Assembly: GCA_902806395.1 (NCBI GenBank)
Contig: CADCWH010000387.1
Location: 1-7,571, forward strand
Source of the DNA: an uncultured Thermomicrobiales bacterium
Lineage (GTDB): Bacteria > Chloroflexota > Chloroflexia > Thermomicrobiales > UBA6265
DNA length: 7,571 bases
Reading direction: 5' to 3'
Position 1 is the stretch's first letter. Each line of letters starts with the position of its first letter. Of the stretch, positions 1 through 5,986 are shown one piece after another. The translations under genes were made by a program, and so were the position numbers. Under the pieces are notes generated by a model. The model saw nothing but the letters and a program-made list of their open reading frames with translations, did no database searches and was not told where the DNA came from.

Positions 1-261
1 GACCACCTGGCCAGCGGTGACCGCGGACCCAAGAGGGTGGACCAGGTGCTTATTGGTCTCGGCCGGGGACGTACCGAGGGCGGCCGGGATATCGACGCGC
101 ATCGCGACGGTCCGGGGCTCGACCTGGGCGAGGACCGTGTCGGCGAAGACGCGCTTGCCCTCCCGGACCCGGACCTCGGCGTCAGCAGGGAAGTAGCGCC
201 GGACGCAGAGCTCCTGTTCGCGTGCGAAGACCGCCTGGGTATGGGGGAAATTCAGGCTCAT
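1..261 (-). CDS. Small beta-rich protein with barrel-sandwich-like motifs, 3' end off the window (partial)
   Basis: The minus-strand frame is open from an ATG at 261-259 to the window edge, giving the first 87 residues (MSLNFPHTQAVFAREQELCV...). An AGAGAGGA Shine-Dalgarno (276-269) sits 7 nt before the ATG, which fixes the start. It begins 42 nt after the stop of the MutL-like gene, so the two are probably cotranscribed. Residues about 29-46 (VRVREGKRVFADTVLAQVE) and 76-87 (HPLGSAVTAGQVV) follow the pattern V-x-x-G-x-x-V-x-x-G/D-x-x-[LV]-A seen in barrel-sandwich hybrid (biotinyl/lipoyl-like, RpoC hammerhead-like) folds. There is no biotin or lipoyl attachment Lys motif in the visible part. 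I recall similar small proteins next to MutL-family genes in Chloroflexota, but have no characterised function to give. The reading frame is secure; the fold is an inference. Confidence 0.8.
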   Translation of the reverse strand, partial: MSLNFPHTQAVFAREQELCVRRYFPADAEVRVREGKRVFADTVLAQVEPRTVAMRVDIPAALGTSPAETNKHLVHPLGSAVTAGQVV

Positions 262-268
262 CCGTCGA

Positions 269-276
269 TCCTCTCT
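269..276 (-). promoter_or_regulatory. Shine-Dalgarno of the partial beta-rich gene
   Basis: AGAGAGGA on the minus strand, 7 nt before the ATG at 261. It decides the start of a gene that runs off the window and supports independent translation after the upstream stop at 304. Confidence 0.7.
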
Positions 277-303
277 GGTCGCCGCTCCAGGGCCGCCGTC
301 TCG

Positions 304-2088
304 CTACGCCCGTTCCGTCCGTCCCGCGCCCGTCTCACCACCGACGGCCGCGATCCACTGGCGGACCTGGCCGGTCCGAGCGACCGCGGGGCTGGGGAGA
401 GGTTGGCGGCCCCTAGCGTCGATGATGAGGCCGGCCTCGCCCCCGGCAATGGGCCGCCCGGTTCCGAAGGTGACTGACTTGCCGGCGGGACCGGCACCGA
501 CCGACACCTTCTTCTCTGGCCGAACGACGACCGTGGCGAGTTCCCCGGCCCCGAGCGGCACGGTCACGATGGTGCCGGCCTGGACGGTCGCCTCGCGCGT
601 CGGACCACCCTGGACCTGGACCTCAACCCGGCAGGCGATCTCACCGGGCTTGGGGATACTGGACAGGACGACCGCACTGCCGAGGTTTTGCAGCGTGTCG
701 TGTCTAAAGACATCGGAGGCGACGGCCGGGTAGGTCATGCCGAGGGTCCCGACGACTGGCAGCAGCCCGTCTCGGTCCAGTGCGAGACCGACGATGCCGC
801 TGGTCGGGACGTGGTAGAGCCCGTCGAGGAGGCAGAGGGCGGCGAGGGGACCGTCGTGCCAGCGGTCGACTCCACCCCCGGCGATCAGGAGGTCGGCGGC
901 TTCCAGGGCACCCGGGCGGGTGCGGTCCAGGTCGGCCGCGACACGTCGGATGACCTGTCGAAGCAGCGCCTGTTCGATCCGCACATCGACCTCTGCCTCG
1001 GGGGCGGCCCAGGGGCGGATAGCGCGGTTGAGTACCCAGGTGACGAGATCGTCAGCCTGGACATCGAATGGGAGCCAGGCGACCGCGCCGGCGACCTCCC
1101 GTGCGGTGAGGTTGACGATGCCAGCGTTGATGTCCAGGCGGGGAAAAGACGTCTGGGCATCCTCTTGGCCGGAGGCCCAGTGAGCGTGGGAGCCATCGTC
1201 GATACCGAACGTGAGGACGGCCTGACCCGAGACGCGGGCGATATAGCGGTTGACCAGGTCGACCGCGTGGGCCCGGGTAGGGACGGTGCCGACAACCTCG
1301 CGCAGGGCGGCACGCAGGTCGGTGCGGTCGATCCGCTCGGTCCAGTCGCCACGGGCCTCGGCCTCCAGTTCGTCGCCGAACTGCTCGCCGGTCTTGCCGG
1401 CCGGGGTGATCGAGCGGACCTTGGAACGGGAATTGAACAACGTCAAGGTGTGGCCGAGGACGGTGGGATCGCCGAAGATGACCCCGCGCCGGGGGCTGAG
1501 GCTGGTGCTGAGACCCCGCATCATCTGGATAGCCCTCGGTACGGCGACCGTCTGGTCACCATCGAGGAGGAGGACGATGGTGTCCGGTTGGTAGGCTCGA
1601 ATGGTGTCGGACCAGGTCGGGACCCAGGTGGTGTCCTTTTTGTTGGCGGGCACCGAGGCCTGGAGGATCGAGACGTGGGTCTTGCGGAGGGCGGTGATCG
1701 CGGGCGCCAGCATCGGTGAGGGGCCGGTGTCGATCACGGCGATCCGGATGGGCTCACCGAGCGAGGAGCAGGCCAGCAACGCGTCGACGCCGTCGCCTCG
1801 CTGGCGCTGGGGCGTCAGGACGTTGTCACGCTCGATCAGGATCCGGCCGGCGTCCCATTCGATCTGGCGCAGGATCTGGAGCCAGCCGACCGAGACGTCA
1901 TCGAATGGCAGGTCGAAGGTGGTCGGCCCTTCGGCCCGGGCCACGAGACGGATTGTCCCGGCGACCTGCTCCAGCAGGAACGCGCGGGTGGTGCCGCGAC
2001 CAAAGTCCGCCACCAGGAGCGACTGGGGAGCGATCTCTTGGGCCCCGCTGGCTGAGCTGGAACTCGTGTTGGCTCGTGGGGCGACCAT
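304..2088 (-). CDS. Divergent glutamate mutase L (MutL/GlmL)-like ASKHA-fold protein
   Basis: 594 residues from ATG 2088; this start has a GGGAGGA Shine-Dalgarno 7 nt upstream, and the frame stays open to a GTG at 2175 whose extra 29 residues look non-coding. The protein resembles the MutL/GlmL family (actin/hexokinase/Hsp70 fold), thought to be an accessory or reactivating ATPase for adenosylcobalamin-dependent glutamate mutase; it is not the mismatch-repair MutL. Visible signs: a phosphate-1-like loop VADFGRGTTRA (26-36), the block GVDALLACSS (100-109), and an adenosine-type AGGGVDRW (403-410) followed by a region like TSGIVGLALDRDGLLPVVG. Oddities: the middle glycine loop reads DGDQTVA (176-182) and the expected second phosphate loop reads FGIDDGSHAH (294-303), so nucleotide binding may be weakened. 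The C-terminal ~130 residues are a beta-rich extension containing GLIIDARGRQ, beyond my recollection of about 460 residues for clostridial GlmL. No glutamate mutase gene is adjacent. Family call fairly firm; biochemical role unknown. Confidence 0.8.
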   Translation of the reverse strand: MVAPRANTSSSSASGAQEIAPQSLLVADFGRGTTRAFLLEQVAGTIRLVARAEGPTTFDLPFDDVSVGWLQILRQIEWDAGRILIERDNVLTPQRQRGDGVDALLACSSLGEPIRIAVIDTGPSPMLAPAITALRKTHVSILQASVPANKKDTTWVPTWSDTIRAYQPDTIVLLLDGDQTVAVPRAIQMMRGLSTSLSPRRGVIFGDPTVLGHTLTLFNSRSKVRSITPAGKTGEQFGDELEAEARGDWTERIDRTDLRAALREVVGTVPTRAHAVDLVNRYIARVSGQAVLTFGIDDGSHAHWASGQEDAQTSFPRLDINAGIVNLTAREVAGAVAWLPFDVQADDLVTWVLNRAIRPWAAPEAEVDVRIEQALLRQVIRRVAADLDRTRPGALEAADLLIAGGGVDRWHDGPLAALCLLDGLYHVPTSGIVGLALDRDGLLPVVGTLGMTYPAVASDVFRHDTLQNLGSAVVLSSIPKPGEIACRVEVQVQGGPTREATVQAGTIVTVPLGAGELATVVVRPEKKVSVGAGPAGKSVTFGTGRPIAGGEAGLIIDARGRQPLPSPAVARTGQVRQWIAAVGGETGAGRTERA

Positions 2089-2095
2089 CACCGCA

Positions 2096-2102
2096 TCCTC
2101 CC
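2096..2102 (-). promoter_or_regulatory. Shine-Dalgarno of the MutL-like gene
   Basis: GGGAGGA on the minus strand, 7 nt before the ATG at 2088. It decides in favour of this start over the GTG at 2175 and the GTG at 2091 immediately before it. The 168-base gap 2089-2256 upstream shows no promoter I would defend, so readthrough from the zinc-ribbon gene is likely. Confidence 0.7.
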
Positions 2103-2256
2103 GATGGTGTTTGCCGCGGGCGACCTTGGCGACTGGACGATCGTTCGTTCGCAATGGGTGGCCGGAGAGTCCCAAGTGTGCACGTGGATCTGGGTCATCC
2201 GGCCGCCGACCTGATCGACGCTGCCGAAGGGTAGGAGGCGTGACAGGGACACCGGA

Positions 2257-3378
2257 TCAACTGAACAGCCCCGGGGCGAGCAGTAGGAGCATGGCGAACA
2301 CGATCAGCAGGACAGAGCCGACCATCAGCACCCTGGCGCCGAATCCGGCCCTTGACGACCGACCGGGTCGCTGCCCGGCCGTGCCGGAAGGTGCCAGTGG
2401 CGATGCATAGGGCAGGGAGAAGTCCTCGACCTTGCCGGTATCATCCGGCGGGGCTGACCAGCTCCTGGAGGTGTCAAACGTGACATCGGTATCTGGGGTA
2501 GGTAGGCTGGGCGGGGCGGTCGCGGCACGCGACGCCGCGACGTCAGCGGCCTCGGCGGCCGCCCGCGCCCGCTCTGAACGGGCGGCACGCTCATGTGCCT
2601 GACGGGCGGCGTCGGCGGTTGCCCGCGCGGCAGCCGCGCGCGCTCCCTCGGCGGCTTTAGCCTGGGCACGGGCCTCCATGTCGGCCTCGGCCTGCTTCGC
2701 CGCGCGGGACTGGGCCTCCTCGGTCTCGACCACCTGGCGGAGCCACGCCGGCAGATCGCTCTCAGAGATGAACGTCGTCGTGTCGACCTGTTCGGCGTGG
2801 GCCCGGCGGGAGGCGGCCGTCTCGGCGGGTCGCAATCCGGCCGAACGTCGCGTCACCTGGCCCGGCCCCGTGGCGGGATCGACCGCCGACGTCCCGGGCG
2901 CGGCGGGGGGCCGAGGGGAGGTCGGGATTGGCCCTTGTGGGACCTGGAAGGCCCTGGCCGATCCGGATGGCCCGGCCCCGGCCTCGGGAGGCGGCTGACT
3001 GCCGGTTGCCATCCCGCGGCCGGGGCCCGAGGGATCTGGCGTGATATCGGCACCCCACGGACGTGGGACGCTCCTCTCGGTCTCGACCCGCGATGTCCCA
3101 GCGGCCGAGAGGAGAGTAGTACCCGTACCGTCCGCTCCGGTCGCGGGCGCACGCTCCGGCGCGGTCGATCGTTCTGGCCAGGTGGATTCGGGAGTCGCGG
3201 TCCGGGCATCGCTCACCTGCCGCATGCCACAGTGAGTGCAGAATCCGGCGTCGGCACCGATCTCACCCTGGCATCGGGGACAGGAGACCTCCGGCGTCTC
3301 AAGGGACAAGACCCGGCCACAGACTCGGCAGGTCGCGTCAGACGGGCCATGCGTGGCCCCGCACTCTCGGCAATACAT
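2257..3378 (-). CDS. Tail-anchored double zinc-ribbon protein with Ala-rich coiled coil
   Basis: 373 residues from ATG 3378 (MYCRECG), chosen because GGAAGG (3391-3386) lies 7 nt upstream; an in-frame ATG at 3384 and GTG at 3414 are poorer. Order of parts: two zinc ribbons, Cys3-x2-Cys6/Cys17-x2-Cys20 and Cys33-x2-Cys36/Cys47-x2-Cys50; a long Pro/Thr/Ser/Gly-rich linker (about 55-195); a short conserved-looking motif FISESDLPAWLRQ (203-215); a highly charged Ala/Arg/Glu-rich stretch (about 216-292) that should form a helix or coiled coil; a second low-complexity linker; and one hydrophobic segment at the extreme C terminus (VLMVGSVLLIVFAMLLLLAPG). With no signal peptide and a C-terminal anchor, the ribbons and helix should face the cytoplasm. 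It is first in a presumed operon with the MutL-like gene. I know of no assigned function; a scaffold or adaptor at the membrane is a guess. Confidence 0.85.
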   Translation of the reverse strand: MYCRECGATHGPSDATCRVCGRVLSLETPEVSCPRCQGEIGADAGFCTHCGMRQVSDARTATPESTWPERSTAPERAPATGADGTGTTLLSAAGTSRVETERSVPRPWGADITPDPSGPGRGMATGSQPPPEAGAGPSGSARAFQVPQGPIPTSPRPPAAPGTSAVDPATGPGQVTRRSAGLRPAETAASRRAHAEQVDTTTFISESDLPAWLRQVVETEEAQSRAAKQAEADMEARAQAKAAEGARAAAARATADAARQAHERAARSERARAAAEAADVAASRAATAPPSLPTPDTDVTFDTSRSWSAPPDDTGKVEDFSLPYASPLAPSGTAGQRPGRSSRAGFGARVLMVGSVLLIVFAMLLLLAPGLFS

Positions 3379-3385
3379 CCACATT

Positions 3386-3391
3386 CCTTCC
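3386..3391 (-). promoter_or_regulatory. Shine-Dalgarno deciding the zinc-ribbon start
   Basis: GGAAGG on the minus strand lies 7 nt before ATG 3378 but only 1 nt before the in-frame ATG 3384, so it selects 3378. The same 10-mer GGAAGGAATG recurs 53 bases upstream (3444-3435). Confidence 0.65.
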
Positions 3392-3447
3392 GACAGCGGC
3401 CGCCCTCGGTCCACGGTGAGTGACCGGCAGCATGCATTCCTTCCCCG

Positions 3448-3475
3448 AGTATAGGGAGGGAGGTCCCACCGTCAC
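3448..3475 (-). promoter_or_regulatory. Candidate sigma70-type promoter for the zinc-ribbon/MutL-like operon
   Basis: On the minus strand a -35-like GTGACG (3475-3470; 4 of 6 matches to TTGACA) is followed after 16 nt by TATACT (3453-3448; 5 of 6 matches to TATAAT). Transcription would begin near 3441, giving a leader of about 60 nt before ATG 3378. An AT-rich hexamer is conspicuous in such GC-rich DNA, but no experimental or comparative support is available here. Confidence 0.45.
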
Positions 3476-3592
3476 GCCGCCCGATGGTCCTGATTTGACG
3501 GCCCAGGAAGTGGGACAGGTGACGGATGTCGCGGCCCGTCAGAAGGAGGGGCGGCCAGGGGGCGGGGTATGCTGTGATCGGATGCAGCAGGG

Positions 3593-3609
3593 CGGTGCCC
3601 GGCACCGGG
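3593..3609 (+). promoter_or_regulatory. Overlapping dyads just upstream of the peptidase ribosome-binding site
   Basis: CGGTGC-CCG-GCACCG (3593-3607) is a 6-bp stem with a 3-nt loop. It overlaps CCCGG-CA-CCGGG (3598-3609), a 5-bp stem with a 2-nt loop. The two use shared bases and exclude each other. They end 2 nt before the purine-rich GGGGGAG (3612-3618), so they could be an operator or influence translation. GC-rich DNA produces such dyads by chance, so the functional reading is weak. Confidence 0.3.
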
Positions 3610-3628
3610 TCGGGGGAGATGAGGGGTG

Positions 3629-5680
3629 ATGACCGTGATTCGTTTGCCGTTTGGTGCTTGGCCTTCAGAACTGTCGGCGTCGGACGTGGCGTCGGGTGGA
3701 GTGCGGATCGGCCAGGTGGCAGTGGATGACGGGGTGGTCTACTGGCATGAGGGTCGGCCGGCCGAGGGTGGGCGGGGCGTCGTGGTCCGAGCGACGGGTG
3801 GACCGGGTCACGGGGACGTCACCGAGACGGTCGCCGGGCGTGAGCGCGCCGTCCATGTGGGGCGGGCGGACGTACTGCCGCCACCATGGGATGTGCGGAC
3901 CAGGGTCCATGAGTACGGGGGAGGAGCGTTCGCGGTAGCGGGCGGAGTAATGGTCTTCTCCCATGGTGGTGACGGTCGACTGTATCGGGTCGACGGGGTG
4001 ATGGGGTCTGACGACTCGGGAACATCACCGGCCGCGATCACGCAGGAGGGGATCGATCGCTATGCCGACCTGGTGATCGACCGGCGGCGCGGAATCGTCT
4101 TCGCGGTGCGGGAACGCCCAGGGGAAAGCGGGGCGGAGGACCACGCCCTGGTGGCGATACCGATCGACGGCGGGCCGGCCGATGTCATCTTCGCGGGCAG
4201 TGATTTCGTCAGTTCCCCTGCCCTCCACCCGGACGGGACCGCACTGGCCTGGCTCAGTTGGGACCACCCGGACATGCCGTGGGACGCTACGACGCTCTGG
4301 CGGGCACCGCTCGGGGAGGATGGCAGGGCGGGCGATGCGGTCCGTGTGGCAGGGGGATCGGGGGAGTCGCTGTTCCAACCACGCTGGTCGCCGGACGGGG
4401 ACCTCTACGTCGTCTCGGACCGCAGTGGGTGGTGGAACCTGTACCGCGTCGCGGGAAACGCCCTAGAACCGGTCTGGCCAGGGGAGCGAGAGTCGGGGCT
4501 CCCGCAGTGGGTGTTCGGGCAATCGACCTATGATTTCATCGGACCCACCAGGGTAGCGATCGCGGCGGTCGAGGCGGGGACGTGGGGTCTGTGGTCGGTC
4601 GATGTCGAGCGCGGATTGGCAGAGCCGATCGATGTGCCGTTCACCGAGATCAGTGATGTCCGAGCCGACACCGGTGGGGTCGTGTTCCGGGCAGGCGCTC
4701 CGGACGAGCCAACGGCAGTCGTCCGGTGGGATGAGGCGACCCACGCGACGCGCGTCCTGAGCGCACCGATTCCCACTCCCCTGGCGGCCGATGCGATCTC
4801 CCGGCCCGAGCCGGTCACGTACCCGACCGGGGATGGAGCGGTGGCCCATGCGCTCTACTACCCCCCGACGAACCCGAGCGTCGCCGGTCCAGTTGACGCG
4901 TCACCGCCATTGATCGTCCAGAGCCACGGCGGACCGACCGGGGCGACCTCCACCGCCTTCGACGCTCGAGTGCAATTCTGGACGAGCCGCGGCTTCGCGG
5001 TGCTGGACGTCGACTATCGCGGCAGCACCGGTTACGGCCGCCCGTATCGGGAGGCACTCAGGGGTCAATGGGGCATCGTCGACGTGGAGGATTGCGTGTC
5101 CGGGGCACGCTACTTGGTCGAGCGGGGAGACGCCGACCCGGAGCGTCTGATCATCCGGGGCAGCAGCGCGAGCGGGTTCACGACCCTGTCGGCGCTGGCA
5201 TTCCGGGACACCTTCCGGGCCGGGGCGAGCCTCTATGGGGTGGGAGACTTGGAAGCCTTGGTGCGAGACACCCACGCGTTCGAGTCCCGATACCTGGATC
5301 GGCTGGTCGGCCCCTATCCGGAGATGCGCGAGCTGTACCGCGAGCGGTCTCCGATCCACCATGTCGAGGGGTTCTCGTGCCCGCTGATCGTGCTGCAGGG
5401 GCTCGATGATCCGGTCGTGCCCCCAAACCAGGCCGAGGCGATCGTCGCGGCCGTCCGGTCGCGTAGGCTGCCGGTGGCCTATGTCGCGTTCCCGGGGGAG
5501 CGACACGGCTTCCGGCGAGCGGAGACGATCCAGCGGGCATTGGAAGCCGAACTGTCCTTCTACGGCCAGGTCTTCGGCTTCGTCCCGGCCGGGGAGATCG
5601 AACCGGTGGAGGTGGAGAACCTGCCGACTTCGGACTTTGCCGGAGGCGTCGATGTCCCCGCACCTGATGACCACCCCTAA
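3629..5680 (+). CDS. S9-family serine peptidase (prolyl oligopeptidase/acylaminoacyl-peptidase type)
   Basis: 683 residues from ATG 3629; the adjacent GTG 3626 lies 7 nt from GGGGGAG and is an almost equal choice. The family hydrolyses peptides with an alpha/beta-hydrolase domain capped by a beta-propeller. The N-terminal part has family landmarks: VRTRVHEYGGG (HEYGGG 94-99), HPDG (200-203) and SPDG (254-257) propeller motifs, and the SDRSGWWNLYRV stretch. The catalytic part starts around 390 and contains the oxyanion-region HGGP (433-436), then DYRGSTGYG, the nucleophile Ser513 in RGSSASG, Asp594 in GLDDPVVPP, and His626 in GERHGF. The usual elbow is GGSAGG, so GSSASG is a variant, but the triad is intact. 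No signal peptide is seen, suggesting a cytoplasmic enzyme. Length and the C-terminal YGQVFGF tail fit a complete protein. It is divergent from the zinc-ribbon gene and appears monocistronic. Confidence 0.93.
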   Translation: MTVIRLPFGAWPSELSASDVASGGVRIGQVAVDDGVVYWHEGRPAEGGRGVVVRATGGPGHGDVTETVAGRERAVHVGRADVLPPPWDVRTRVHEYGGGAFAVAGGVMVFSHGGDGRLYRVDGVMGSDDSGTSPAAITQEGIDRYADLVIDRRRGIVFAVRERPGESGAEDHALVAIPIDGGPADVIFAGSDFVSSPALHPDGTALAWLSWDHPDMPWDATTLWRAPLGEDGRAGDAVRVAGGSGESLFQPRWSPDGDLYVVSDRSGWWNLYRVAGNALEPVWPGERESGLPQWVFGQSTYDFIGPTRVAIAAVEAGTWGLWSVDVERGLAEPIDVPFTEISDVRADTGGVVFRAGAPDEPTAVVRWDEATHATRVLSAPIPTPLAADAISRPEPVTYPTGDGAVAHALYYPPTNPSVAGPVDASPPLIVQSHGGPTGATSTAFDARVQFWTSRGFAVLDVDYRGSTGYGRPYREALRGQWGIVDVEDCVSGARYLVERGDADPERLIIRGSSASGFTTLSALAFRDTFRAGASLYGVGDLEALVRDTHAFESRYLDRLVGPYPEMRELYRERSPIHHVEGFSCPLIVLQGLDDPVVPPNQAEAIVAAVRSRRLPVAYVAFPGERHGFRRAETIQRALEAELSFYGQVFGFVPAGEIEPVEVENLPTSDFAGGVDVPAPDDHP

Positions 5681-5699
5681 CCGTTCGCCGGTGGCACTT

Positions 5700-5718
5700 C
5701 ACCTCGCAGATGGAGGTG
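5700..5718 (+). terminator. Candidate hairpin after the peptidase gene
   Basis: CACCTC-(7 nt)-GAGGTG forms a 6-bp stem starting 20 nt after the peptidase stop, extendable by one U-G pair. No T-tract follows, so this is only a candidate transcript-end or stabilising hairpin. Confidence 0.25.
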
Positions 5719-5889
5719 GCCTGCGCCTCGACAGCGGTCGCGGTGGTCTAGGCTTGCCAAGCAGAATGAATGGGAGACTTGTCCCGGCGCGCGAGCTGGA
5801 CAATCCTCCGGCGAACATGACAGGGAGCGGGGCGGATCACCACTCCCGGTTGGTCACCCCCGATCCGAGAGGGGTCACACGTCCGAACG

Positions 5890-5905
5890 ATCGCCGTGCG
5901 GCGAT
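5890..5905 (-). terminator. Candidate hairpin after the redoxin gene
   Basis: ATCGCCG-TG-CGGCGAT is a perfect 7-base inverted repeat (in RNA about 6 bp with a 4-nt loop), 81 bases beyond the redoxin stop. It could serve either converging transcript. There is no T-tract on either side, so terminator function is uncertain. Confidence 0.25.
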
Positions 5906-5986
5906 TGGCTCTGTTTTCGGGACAGGGAACGGTCCGATTCCACGCACGGGCAACTGGACATCACGCGCCGTCTTCCCGGCCCGTTC

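Larger units (their letters stand above)
5681..5986. other. Convergent intergenic region, no gene seen
   Basis: These 306 bases separate the ends of the peptidase and redoxin genes. I see no credible coding frame, tRNA or promoter. There are several inverted repeats (5700-5718, 5833-5867, 5890-5905 and the near-perfect GCTTGCCAAGC at 5752-5762), none followed by a T-tract on either strand. Termination may use Rho or GC-rich hairpins without U-tracts. Confidence 0.6.

Noticed and set aside
688..1719. Long plus-strand open frame (343 codons) opposite the MutL-like gene
   Set aside because: It is antisense to a protein with recognisable family motifs, and its Gly/Asp/Val-rich composition is typical of a GC-rich shadow frame.
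304..2088. Reading the MutL-like protein as DNA mismatch repair MutL
   Set aside because: There is no GHKL ATPase signature; the motifs match the unrelated glutamate mutase L family that shares the name.
2137..2144. Palindrome ACGATCGT in the gap before the MutL-like gene
   Set aside because: It is a single 8-base palindrome in GC-rich DNA without a second copy or a promoter nearby, too weak to call an operator.
2089..2175. N-terminal extension of the MutL-like protein to the GTG at 2175
   Set aside because: The added 29 residues lack family resemblance, and the GGGAGGA Shine-Dalgarno is placed for the ATG at 2088.
2593..3423. Plus-strand open frame (276 codons) opposite the zinc-ribbon gene
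   Set aside because: It is Gly/Arg-rich shadow sequence. The minus strand has paired CxxC motifs, a membrane anchor and a good ribosome-binding site.
3568..3573. TATGCT as a -10 element for the peptidase gene
   Set aside because: No acceptable -35 hexamer lies 16-18 nt upstream; TTGACG at 3495-3500 is much too far away.
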